The notes beneath the pieces were generated by a model, which saw only the letters and a program-made list of their open reading frames with translations, was not told the origin of the DNA and made no database searches. Shown one piece after another: positions 4,259 to 11,508 of a stretch of DNA of 11,508 nucleotides. Origin of the DNA: Clostridia bacterium (GTDB lineage: Bacteria; Bacillota; Clostridia; Oscillospirales; CAG-272); contig JAFVRI010000079.1 of the NCBI GenBank assembly GCA_017504335.1, positions 1 to 11,508 on the forward strand, given 5' to 3'. A program made the translations under genes and the position numbers. Position 1 is the first letter of the stretch. Each line of letters starts with the position of its first letter.

Positions 4259-6979
4259 ATGAGTACCGGTAGAAAGATTTGGATTGATGCGCTTGATTTT
4301 GAAATAAGAGGCGGTTGGAAATTGGATACGCAATTTGTTCATCTTATGGGAAGCGCATATCTGATTGCCGCGGATGAGCCCGGTGTTCCCGTTGAGGACG
4401 CGAGCGTAACCATCAACGTTTGCCATAGTGGAAAATACCGTATTTGGGTGCGTGACCGCAACTGGCTTCGAAGTTTTTCTCCCGGACAGTTTACGGTTCT
4501 CGTTGACGGCAAAGCGACCGATCATATTCTGGGCAAGCTTCCCTCCGATCGGTGGATTTGGGAGATCGCGGGTGACGTGGAGCTTGACGTGGGCGAGCAC
4601 ACGATCTCGCTTCACGACCTGACCGGTTATTTTGGACGTTGTGCATCCCTTTTGCTTACTACGGATATGGATTACCTTCCGTCCCGTGAGATCGATCGCA
4701 TTCACAAGGATCGTGCGTACGCCAAGGGTGTGAGCGACGAAGTGAAGGAGGGCGGGGACTTTGATCTGATCGTTGTCGGAGGCGGTCCCGGCGGTTGTCC
4801 CGCGGCAATCGCGGCAGCGCGTAAGGGAATCAAGGTTCTTCTTTTACAGGACCGTTCCGTATTGGGCGGAAACGGAAGCTCGGAGGTGGGAATCACCTTT
4901 GACGGAGCGATGAATGGTCACATCAATGCGAGAGAGAGCGGAATCGCGGAGGAGATCCGCCGTCTGCGCGACTGTGAGAAAGAGGATTTCGGAGATTGGG
5001 AGAGAGCCATCACCAAGCTTGTGTTGGCAGAACCCAATATTACGTTGCTGTATGACAATCACGTGTATGCGGCAGATATGTCCTCTCAATCTTTGATTCG
5101 TGGCGTATATGCTATGAATATTCGTACTCTTGAAAAAACGCATTTTACCGCAAAGCTGTTTATGGATTGTACGGGTGACGCGTGGCTCGGATATTACGTG
5201 GGCGCAAAATGTCGTTTTGGAAGAGAAGCCGCATGGCAGCATGGGGAGGGGATCGCTCCCGAGGCGGCCGATACCATGACCATGAGCGGTTGCATCAAAT
5301 CCGGAAACCGTCCGTATTTCTTCAAAACCGACGAGCCTGTGGAATATCACGCGCCCGAGTGGGTTCCTCCGCTTCCTAAAAGCGATGAGGAGTTTGGCAG
5401 AGTCATCAACGGAGACGGCGCGAGCTTGATGTGGTGGCTGGAGGCTCCCAACGTTTACGACGATATGTGGGACGGAGAAGAAACGCGTGATGCGCTTTTG
5501 ATGATCATTCTCGGGTATTACGATCACATCAAGAATGATTGGTCGCAAAAGGAGAGGGCGCAGAATTACCGTATGCGCTTCGTCAGTGTCTATAACGGTC
5601 GCCGCGAGTCGCGCAGATTGGTCGGTGATTATATTATGACGCAGGAGGACGCGACATCCGGACGCCGTTTTGAGGATGCCATCTCCTATTCGGGGTGGGC
5701 GGTAGATCTGCATCATCCCGAGGGAATTTATTCGGGCAAAAAGGGGCCGCTGTATGCCGCGGTAAAGGTTCCTATGCCCACGATTCCGTACCGCTGTCTG
5801 TATTCCGCAAATATCGATAATCTTTTCTTTGCGGGAAGAAATATCAGCGTAACGCACGTGGCGTTGGGTACGGTTCGTGTGCAGAACACCATTGCTACGT
5901 TGGGACAAGCCGCAGGCACCGCCGCCGCTATGTGTATTCGTCTGGGAGAAACACCCAGAGGTATCTATCAGCGTCATATCAAGGCATTGCAGCAGGAGCT
6001 TTTGAAGGACGACATGTTTATTCCGGGTCTTGTGAACGAGGATGAGGGAGATCCTTGCCGAACCGCAAGCGTTACTGCCTCCTCGGTTTCCACCGAAGAG
6101 ATTTTTGCCACAAGACACGGTACGGTCAATCCTCCTGTGGCGTTGGATGTGGCGCGCTTGGCAACAACCAGCTTCAACAAAAATACCCACGGCAATATTG
6201 AGGCGGTTTGGGTATGGCTCCGATCCGACAACAGCGAGCCTACCACCATCAAGGTCTTTGGACGGATCAAGGGAGACATTGATACTTTTACTCCCGATCA
6301 GGAGCCTTGCGGTTCCGAGGCGGTGGTTCCTCCCTTGCATGAGGGTTGGATGAAGATCGATATTCATATTCCCGTTACTCCCGATGAGAAGCATCCCAGC
6401 GGCAAGCTTGAGGTTTGGATCGAAGCAGCCGAGGGCATCAGCTGGAGATATCTGACCAATCTTTCCTTCTACAACCTCTGTGGAAAGAGAGGAGAAAACG
6501 GTCAATGGATCAAATGGTCAGGCGCAAACTATGCGTTGCTTGTGTTTGAGCCCAAGGAAGAAAAAGCAAACTGCTCTCCCGAGAATGTCATAAACGGGGT
6601 ATCCCGTATTCGTAGTCCCGAAACCTACGAATGGGTCTCCGATCCCAAGCAGGATCTTCCGCAATGGATCGAGCTGTCCTTCAAGGAGCCCTCGTGCATC
6701 AATTCGGTCAGTGTGGTGTTCGATACCGACATGACCAATCCCGGAACCTGTTGGGGCATTAAAATTCCCCATGTTCCGCTTTGCGTCAAGGATTATGAGG
6801 TAGCGGTGCTTGTCAACGGTGCATGGAAGAAAATCGCAGAAGTGGAAGGGAACTTTATGAGAAAGCGTATCCACTACTTTGAGGCGATGACGGTTGATAA
6901 GATTCGTGTGACCGTTCTTGCTACTTGGGGAGATCGCTCTGCACGTATTATGGAGATCCGCGCGGCGTTGGAGCACTAA
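4259..6979 (+). CDS. FAD-dependent oxidoreductase flanked by beta-sandwich modules
   Basis: A 906-residue protein with no signal peptide or membrane segment, hence cytoplasmic. Residues about 1-150 look like an all-beta, jelly-roll-like module (WIDALDFEIRGGW onward). The FAD_oxidored-type catalytic core follows: dinucleotide motif VVGGGPGG with Gly174, Gly176 and Gly179, then VLGGNGSSEVG, GRRESRRLVGDY, and the C-terminal FAD-closing segment FFAGRNISVTHVALGTVRVQ at about residues 523-542. After about 590 come two further beta-rich regions, the last (about 770-906) resembling a discoidin/F5-8C-like galactose-binding fold. It probably oxidises or reduces a hydroxy or unsaturated acid or sugar-derived compound; the substrate is unknown. 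It heads the operon behind the regulator. An upstream start at 4193 is rejected because it lacks a ribosome site. Family call firm, module identities moderate. Confidence 0.88.
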   Translation: MSTGRKIWIDALDFEIRGGWKLDTQFVHLMGSAYLIAADEPGVPVEDASVTINVCHSGKYRIWVRDRNWLRSFSPGQFTVLVDGKATDHILGKLPSDRWIWEIAGDVELDVGEHTISLHDLTGYFGRCASLLLTTDMDYLPSREIDRIHKDRAYAKGVSDEVKEGGDFDLIVVGGGPGGCPAAIAAARKGIKVLLLQDRSVLGGNGSSEVGITFDGAMNGHINARESGIAEEIRRLRDCEKEDFGDWERAITKLVLAEPNITLLYDNHVYAADMSSQSLIRGVYAMNIRTLEKTHFTAKLFMDCTGDAWLGYYVGAKCRFGREAAWQHGEGIAPEAADTMTMSGCIKSGNRPYFFKTDEPVEYHAPEWVPPLPKSDEEFGRVINGDGASLMWWLEAPNVYDDMWDGEETRDALLMIILGYYDHIKNDWSQKERAQNYRMRFVSVYNGRRESRRLVGDYIMTQEDATSGRRFEDAISYSGWAVDLHHPEGIYSGKKGPLYAAVKVPMPTIPYRCLYSANIDNLFFAGRNISVTHVALGTVRVQNTIATLGQAAGTAAAMCIRLGETPRGIYQRHIKALQQELLKDDMFIPGLVNEDEGDPCRTASVTASSVSTEEIFATRHGTVNPPVALDVARLATTSFNKNTHGNIEAVWVWLRSDNSEPTTIKVFGRIKGDIDTFTPDQEPCGSEAVVPPLHEGWMKIDIHIPVTPDEKHPSGKLEVWIEAAEGISWRYLTNLSFYNLCGKRGENGQWIKWSGANYALLVFEPKEEKANCSPENVINGVSRIRSPETYEWVSDPKQDLPQWIELSFKEPSCINSVSVVFDTDMTNPGTCWGIKIPHVPLCVKDYEVAVLVNGAWKKIAEVEGNFMRKRIHYFEAMTVDKIRVTVLATWGDRSARIMEIRAALEH

Positions 6980-6994
6980 AGCAAATGTTTGCTT
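6979..6994 (+). other. Small hairpin in the oxidoreductase-permease gap
   Basis: AAGCAAATGTTTGCTT is a perfect inverted repeat immediately after the oxidoreductase stop. A run of six T follows only at 7005-7010, 10 bp after the stem, so it is not a standard terminator. It may stabilise the upstream mRNA end or cause partial attenuation within the operon. Confidence 0.3.
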
Positions 6995-7046
6995 GGCGTG
7001 ACAATTTTTTGCGTATTGATACTGTTTTTACAAAGAGGAGACTTTT

Positions 7047-8039
7047 ATGATGAGCATTCTCATCGCAACGTTCAATCCCATGCTTTTGCTCTTCTTTTGC
7101 ATTGCGTTGGGATTTGTCCTGCATAAAACCCATCTTCTGCCTGACTCGGCAGGGCAGGTTATGGCAAAGCTGGAAAACTGGGTCTTCTGTCCCGCTCTTA
7201 CCTTCAGCACCGTGGTTGCCTTTTGCACACCGAGCACGGTCTCAACCCATGCCATCAACATTGGTCTGGCGGCAGTTGCGCTGTTCGTTGCTGTCGGTAT
7301 CTCGATGATCCTTTCGAGGGTCTTTGTTCGAAAAAAGAGTCCCGAACGGGGCATCTATGCGTATGCCCTGGCATTTGCCAACAGCGGATACATGGGAGAC
7401 CCCTTGGTTCAGATGCTATTGGGAGATTCCATGCTTTCCTACTATAAGCTCTACTGTCTCCCGCTCACCATTGGCATTTATACGTGGGGTGTGAGCAATC
7501 TGGTTCCGAGCGACAAGAACAGGGGATCCACCCTCAAAAAAATTCTGAATCCCTCCACCGTCGCTTTGGCTCTCGGTGTTGTGATGGGCCTTAGCGGAGT
7601 GGGGGCATATATTCCGACCTTTCTTTCCTCCGCCATCGATTCCTTGAAGGCTTGCATGGGCCCCGTTGCCATGCTGCTTGCGGGCTTTACCATTGCGTCC
7701 TACGACGTAGGGGAGATCCTGAAGGACAAAAAGGTCTACGCGGCAACGCTCCTTCGTCTCTTCTTGCTTCCCGCGATCATCGTTGCCGTCTTGTTCGGTG
7801 CCACGGAATTACTCAACAGCTGCTTTGCTATGAATATCGGCAACGGTGTGCTCTACCTCGGCTTTTTTGCCACCGCCTCTGCCCTTGGTCTCAATACCAT
7901 TGTATTTCCCGAGGCTTATGGCGGCAATCCGAAAATCGGCGCCAGCATGGCACTCATCTCGCATACGCTATGCATTGTTTCGATGCCGATCATGTATGCG
8001 TTGATGACCTTGATTTTCGGGCCGTGTCAGATTCTGTAA
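7047..8039 (+). CDS. AEC (auxin efflux carrier) family permease
   Basis: A 330-residue, highly hydrophobic protein with about ten predicted membrane spans in two halves joined by a short polar loop around residues 150-170 (VPSDKNRGSTLKKI). AEC-family landmarks are visible: the first span ending in ALGFVLHKTHLLP, then the FANSGYMGDPL box, NPSTVALALGVVMGL opening the second half, and ASALGLNTIVFPEAYGG before the last spans. Characterised bacterial relatives such as malonate and malate carriers move small organic anions, so import or exchange of the operon's acidic substrate is likely; direction and substrate are not readable. It starts at ATG 7047 or in-frame ATG 7050 behind GAGGAG (7035-7040), 67 bp after the oxidoreductase gene, with no convincing terminator or promoter between. 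Confidence 0.9.
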   Translation: MMSILIATFNPMLLLFFCIALGFVLHKTHLLPDSAGQVMAKLENWVFCPALTFSTVVAFCTPSTVSTHAINIGLAAVALFVAVGISMILSRVFVRKKSPERGIYAYALAFANSGYMGDPLVQMLLGDSMLSYYKLYCLPLTIGIYTWGVSNLVPSDKNRGSTLKKILNPSTVALALGVVMGLSGVGAYIPTFLSSAIDSLKACMGPVAMLLAGFTIASYDVGEILKDKKVYAATLLRLFLLPAIIVAVLFGATELLNSCFAMNIGNGVLYLGFFATASALGLNTIVFPEAYGGNPKIGASMALISHTLCIVSMPIMYALMTLIFGPCQIL

Positions 8040-8113
8040 GATAAGAGACGGATCTGTTTGATATCATTACATATATAACTATTCGGAAATTCTCGTATGC
8101 AAAGGAGATCGTT

Positions 8114-9406
8114 ATGGAACAGAAACAACAGGTATTACAATGGCTTGAGGATCACAAGACGGATCTGCAAAGACTTTTGTCCGATATGATTCGGATTCCA
8201 TCCTATTCGGGAGAGGAATTTGAGGTACAGCAGTTTGTTCGCAGCTATGCCGAGGAAGCCGGCTTTGAGGTGATCTCGCGTGCCTTCGACGAGAAGCAGA
8301 AGCGTCCTTGTGTGTTAATTACGTATCGGGGAAACGGTGATGGAAAAACGCTCTTGTTAGATGCCCATTCGGATACGGTCAAGGTTCAGCCCTATGAGAA
8401 ATGGGATCGGGATCCCTTTTCGGGAGAGTTTGACGGAACCTGGATTCACGGCAGAGGCTCGGGTGACGACAAATGGGGCATTGCCGCGGCAATGATGGCA
8501 ATGAATGCCTTGAAGGCTTGTGACGTACAGCTTTCGGGCGACGTTTCTCTGCTTAGCTCGGTGGGTGAGGAAGCCGGCAAGGAGGATCGAGCCCGTCACG
8601 GTGCGGGCGCTATGGTAGCGTCCATGGAGAAGAAGCCGGATTTCTGTATTATCTGCGAGGGCTCCAATATGGAGATCTGTCCCGAAACACCCTGCAGTAT
8701 CACACTTAAAATCAAGATCCGCGGAAAGGCCAACCATTTCTGTCTGCGACATGTTTGTGTCTTTCCTCAGCCTCATACGGTTTGGGGCAGGGGAAGCAAG
8801 GGTGGCGTGGATGCCTTACAGAAGGCCATGCTGGTCATTGATGCGCTTTACAGATTGGAGCGTGACCTTTCGCTGAATCACGATCGGGGCGGCTTGAAGG
8901 GAGCGGGAGGAACCGATACCCTGAATCGCATGGGAGTGGGAGCCTTTACCATTTGCCCCGTCGGCATTGAGGGAGGTACCAACAATTCCATCATCGGCGA
9001 GGTGAACGTTACGTACAGGGTACAGTGTCCTTCCTGCTATACAAGCGAGGAGGTTCTGAACATCATTCGCGAAACCGTGGAGGGTGTCGCCATGAGCGAC
9101 CTTTGGCTTCGTGACAATCTCCCCGAAATAGAGGTGTCGGTGCAGAATCGCGGCTTTTCCTCCGATGCGTCCCATCCCGCAATCGGCATCATGCAGGACG
9201 CTTGTGCCGACGTGTTAGGGAAGAGAGGGGCGGTATCCTGTTGGATCGCGGGCTGTGACGGCGATGTGATCAATCCGTATACCCCCTGTGCGGTATTCGG
9301 CCCTCAGCCCCCCAACACCCATGCGGCAAACGAGCGCATTACCCTCTCGGAGGTTCTGGACTGCGCGAAGGTCTTTGCGCTGAGCGCAATGGAATTTTGT
9401 AAATAA
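8114..9406 (+). CDS. M20-family metallopeptidase/deacylase (ArgE/DapE/YgeY-like)
   Basis: A 430-residue cytoplasmic hydrolase of the two-zinc M20 family, which cleaves N-acyl or peptide-like amide bonds of small molecules. The ligand set is complete: His85 with catalytic Asp87 in DAHSDTV, bridging Asp118 in GRGSGDDKWG, general base Glu152 and metal ligand Glu153 in SVGEEAG, Glu182 in CEGSN, and His403 in NTHAANERI. The dimerisation ('lid') domain begins at about 195 with KIRGKANH; its His208 is the residue donated across the dimer in the family. Between His208 and GGVDA (230-234) there are about 21 residues with Cys210, His213, Cys215 and His221, longer than usual. It starts at ATG 8114 after AAAGGAG (8101-8107), 74 bp behind the permease. 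Within this operon it may remove an acyl or amino-acid group from the imported compound; the exact substrate is unknown. Confidence 0.9.
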   Translation: MEQKQQVLQWLEDHKTDLQRLLSDMIRIPSYSGEEFEVQQFVRSYAEEAGFEVISRAFDEKQKRPCVLITYRGNGDGKTLLLDAHSDTVKVQPYEKWDRDPFSGEFDGTWIHGRGSGDDKWGIAAAMMAMNALKACDVQLSGDVSLLSSVGEEAGKEDRARHGAGAMVASMEKKPDFCIICEGSNMEICPETPCSITLKIKIRGKANHFCLRHVCVFPQPHTVWGRGSKGGVDALQKAMLVIDALYRLERDLSLNHDRGGLKGAGGTDTLNRMGVGAFTICPVGIEGGTNNSIIGEVNVTYRVQCPSCYTSEEVLNIIRETVEGVAMSDLWLRDNLPEIEVSVQNRGFSSDASHPAIGIMQDACADVLGKRGAVSCWIAGCDGDVINPYTPCAVFGPQPPNTHAANERITLSEVLDCAKVFALSAMEFCK

Positions 9407-9432
9407 ACGAAGGATGAAAGAAGGAGAATGAT

Positions 9433-10653
9433 ATGAATCAGGGACCATTAAGTGGAATCAAGGTCGTGGAGCTGTCGGTTTACGTGGCGGCACCCGTTTG
9501 CGCGAGAATGCTTGCGGACATGGGAGCAGAGGTCATCAAGATAGAGGCCCCCATGGGGGACGGCTGGCGCGGCGCGGGCATTGGCTATCTGCCCCGCTTC
9601 AACAAGGACGAGAATCCCATTTTTGACATTTATAACTCGGGAAAGAAACACGTTTCTCTGAATCTCAAGACCCCCGAAGGCATGGAAGCCTTTCTGAAAC
9701 TTCTGGAGGACGCCGACGTATTCGTTACCAATCTGCGCTCTTCCGCCTTGAAGCGCCTGGGGCTTTCCTATGAGGATCTGAAGGAGAAATACCCATCGCT
9801 GATCTACGCGGCGGTGCTCGGCTTCGGTAAAAAGGGCCCCGATGCGGATATGCCCGCCTACGACACCACCGCCTTCTGGCCCCGTTCCGGCTTTTTGCGG
9901 GACATGGCAACGATCACCGAGGACGGATCCTATGCCCCCGTCACCGCTCCATCCAGCGTAGGCGACACGGCAACGGGATATTTGCTGATGGGCGAGATCT
10001 GCGCTGCGCTTTACCGCCGCACGGTCACGGGCACGGGGGATTTTGTCACCTCCACTCTCTTCCACAACGGTGTGTTCTGCATGGGAACCATGATCATCAT
10101 GACCCAAGAGCCCTTCGGACGGGAATATCCCTCCAAGCGCATCGATCACGGCTTCACGGGAAGCTTTGAGTGTGCGGACGGAGAATGGATCTACTTCCCC
10201 TCGGGAATGCCCAAGGATTTCCCCGAATTTCTCACCATGATCGGTCATCCCGAGTTGATCGACGATCCTCGCTTCGTTCCCGCCAAGCATTGGGAGAACC
10301 GCAAGGAGCTGCACAAATATTTCCGCGAGGGGATTCTGAAGCAGCCTCACGACTATTGGGTGCGTTACGGCAGAGAGCACGGTCTTCCCATTGCACATAT
10401 GGCGCACTTCCGTGACGTTTCCAAGGATCCTCAGGCATGGGAAAACGGGTATCTTGAGCGAGTGGAATTCCGAAACGGAAACGTGGATGTGATGCCCGCA
10501 AGTCCCATTGAAATGGAATCCTTTACACCGCCTCCCACCAAGCCCGCTCCCGCTGTCGGTGCCGATACCGTGGAGATTCTCAGCTCCCTTGGGTACACCG
10601 ACGAAGAGATCAAGGGGATGATTGCAAGCGGCGCGGCGATTGTTTCCGAATAA
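9433..10653 (+). CDS. Class III CoA-transferase (CaiB/BaiF family), first copy
   Basis: A 406-residue cytoplasmic enzyme, about the normal length for family III CoA-transferases, which move CoA between acyl-CoA and free acid through an aspartyl-CoA thioester. The N-terminal Rossmann part starts GIKVVELSVYVAAPVCARMLADMGAEVIKIE in order, with the usual ADMGAEVIKIE box at about 27-37. NSGKKHVSLNLKTPEG precedes the YDTTAFW segment carrying Asp144, the predicted nucleophile. GDTATGYLLMGEICAALYRR and a C-terminal helical tail complete the fold. It begins at ATG 9433 behind AAGGAG, 26 bp after the hydrolase gene. The next gene is a close paralogue 14 bp downstream, so the two may form a hetero-oligomer or act on different acids. 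It probably activates the pathway's acid intermediate as its CoA thioester. Confidence 0.93.
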   Translation: MNQGPLSGIKVVELSVYVAAPVCARMLADMGAEVIKIEAPMGDGWRGAGIGYLPRFNKDENPIFDIYNSGKKHVSLNLKTPEGMEAFLKLLEDADVFVTNLRSSALKRLGLSYEDLKEKYPSLIYAAVLGFGKKGPDADMPAYDTTAFWPRSGFLRDMATITEDGSYAPVTAPSSVGDTATGYLLMGEICAALYRRTVTGTGDFVTSTLFHNGVFCMGTMIIMTQEPFGREYPSKRIDHGFTGSFECADGEWIYFPSGMPKDFPEFLTMIGHPELIDDPRFVPAKHWENRKELHKYFREGILKQPHDYWVRYGREHGLPIAHMAHFRDVSKDPQAWENGYLERVEFRNGNVDVMPASPIEMESFTPPPTKPAPAVGADTVEILSSLGYTDEEIKGMIASGAAIVSE

Positions 10654-10667
10654 AAGGAGATCCTTCC

Positions 10668-11508
10668 ATGAAAAAAGATATGCCATTGGCAGGAGTTAAG
10701 GTGTTGGAGCTTTCCACCTTCGTTTGCGGACCGACCACTGCCAGATTGCTTTCGGATATGGGCGCGGAGGTCATCAAGGTCGAAGCGCTTACAGGTGATA
10801 GCTGGCGTCGGTCGGGAATCAACTTTCTCCCGGATCGTTTTGAGGAAATGGAAAACCCCATTTTCGATCTTTATAATTCGGGGAAAAAGCACGTTGCCCT
10901 TAACCTGAAGACCCCGAAGGGAATGGAGGTTTTCCAAAAGCTTTTGGAGCAAACGGATGTGTTTGTCACGAACATTCGTTCCACGTCTCTTAAGAAGCTG
11001 GGACTCTCCTACGAGGACCTGAGGGAGCTCTATCCCAAACTGATTTATGCCTCGGTTTTGGGGTACGGCGAGAAGGGGCCGGATGCGGGCAAGCCTGCCT
11101 TCGACACGACCGCGTTTTGGGCACGGAGCGGCTTTATTCGGGATATGTCGGCAATGAAAGAGGATTATGAGCCTGTTTTGGCTCCCATCGGTGTAGGTGA
11201 CACCGCTACGGCATATCTTCTGGTAGCGGAAATCAACGCCGCCCTCTATCGCAGAGAGCGGACGGGGAAGGGAGACAACGTAAGCTCGGGACTCTACCAA
11301 AATGCGATTTTCTGTATGGGAACCATGATTGCCATGGCGCAAGCGCCCTTTGGACGCTGTTTCCCCTATAATCGGGTGGATCACGGTGCGCCCGAAGGAA
11401 GCTACCAATGCTCCGACGGTGAATGGGTGTATTTCGCCTTGGGTGACCCCTCGGTCAATATGCCGAGGCTGTTGCGGTTGATCGGACATCCTGAGCTTGT
11501 GGATGATA
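10668..11508 (+). CDS. Class III CoA-transferase (CaiB/BaiF family), second copy, 3' end outside the window
   Basis: The frame is open from ATG 10668 to the window end (280 codons), so about 120 residues are missing. It is collinear with the preceding gene and estimated by eye at about 60 percent identity: shared blocks include LSDMGAEVIKVEA, NPIFDLYNSGKKHV, LGLSYEDL and GDTATAYLL. The predicted nucleophile is Asp146 in FDTTAFW. The ribosome site AAGGAGA (10654-10660) directly follows the first copy's stop codon and the gap is 14 bp, so the two are probably translated from one message. Both genes keep the catalytic aspartate, arguing that neither is a dead duplicate. Their product ratio or pairing may matter: paired class III CoA-transferase subunits are known, for example in succinyl-CoA:malate CoA-transferase. 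Confidence 0.92.
   Translation, partial: MKKDMPLAGVKVLELSTFVCGPTTARLLSDMGAEVIKVEALTGDSWRRSGINFLPDRFEEMENPIFDLYNSGKKHVALNLKTPKGMEVFQKLLEQTDVFVTNIRSTSLKKLGLSYEDLRELYPKLIYASVLGYGEKGPDAGKPAFDTTAFWARSGFIRDMSAMKEDYEPVLAPIGVGDTATAYLLVAEINAALYRRERTGKGDNVSSGLYQNAIFCMGTMIAMAQAPFGRCFPYNRVDHGAPEGSYQCSDGEWVYFALGDPSVNMPRLLRLIGHPELVDD

Larger units (their letters stand above)
4020..4300. repeat. Copy B (intact) of the duplicated divergent control region
   Basis: This is the intact counterpart of 879-1147. It contains the start of the regulator gene, the two back-to-back promoters, the leader of the oxidoreductase operon and its first 14 codons. Stretches conserved between the copies include the whole regulator start region, both -10 boxes with their upstream TG, and the oxidoreductase ribosome site. 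The spacer between the rightward -35 and -10 elements is 7 bp longer here than in copy A, giving normal geometry. Confidence 0.88.

Noticed and set aside
4844..6505. Minus-strand open frame of 553 codons inside the oxidoreductase gene
   Set aside because: Its composition is that of a codon-bias shadow, with no recognisable domain; the sense strand carries the complete flavoprotein motifs.
6979..7010. Intrinsic terminator between oxidoreductase and permease genes
   Set aside because: The stem is short and AT-rich and the T run starts 10 bp after it, so strong termination within the operon is unlikely.
9448..10686. Long minus-strand open frame (412 codons) opposite the first CoA-transferase
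   Set aside because: It lies antisense to a gene with clear family motifs, has no plausible ribosome site or known domain, and the similar frame at 10431-11489 is explained by the sense paralogy.
1..11508. CRISPR array, tRNA, rRNA or riboswitch
   Set aside because: Apart from the A/B control-region pair no regularly spaced repeats were seen, and no cloverleaf, rRNA-like or recognisable riboswitch core was found in the gaps.

Overview
The window looks like a chromosomal segment of an anaerobic, probably gut-associated Clostridia-type bacterium (Bacillota). The grounds are strong GGAGG-type ribosome sites before nearly every gene, clean TTGnnn/TATAAT promoters, a K+-dependent membrane pyrophosphatase of the Na+-pump type, an AraC-type regulator and moderate base composition. 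No ribosomal or marker gene is present, so this placement is an inference.

Left edge (1-1205): the C-terminal catalytic part of a tyrosine recombinase, cut by the window edge, is followed by about 600 bp of AT-rich sequence without an intact gene. This stretch holds a possible fragment of a family A (phage-like) DNA polymerase on the minus strand. It also holds a degenerate second copy of the divergent araC/oxidoreductase control region found intact at 4020-4300. Only the first 14 codons of the regulator, the intergenic promoters and the first few codons of the oxidoreductase survive in this copy.

Centre (1206-4063): hppA encodes a complete membrane-integral pyrophosphatase and ends at a probable bidirectional terminator shared with the convergent araC-family regulator gene (3341-4063, minus strand).

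Right (4135-11508): from the intergenic region behind the regulator, a well-formed extended -10 promoter fires rightwards into five co-directional genes. They encode a 906-residue FAD-dependent oxidoreductase with beta-sandwich modules on both sides, an AEC-family organic-anion permease, an M20 metallopeptidase/deacylase, and two closely related class III (CaiB/BaiF) CoA-transferases, the second cut by the window edge. Gaps are 67, 74, 26 and 14 bp, each with a strong ribosome site, so they probably form one AraC-controlled catabolic operon. A reasonable model is import of an organic or N-acylated acid, hydrolytic trimming, CoA activation and flavin-dependent oxidation or reduction; the substrate cannot be read from sequence.

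The most unusual observation is the duplicated control region. It places a copy of the operon's promoter/operator DNA directly upstream of the ion-pumping pyrophosphatase and leaves hppA-araC between two direct repeats of about 270 bp.
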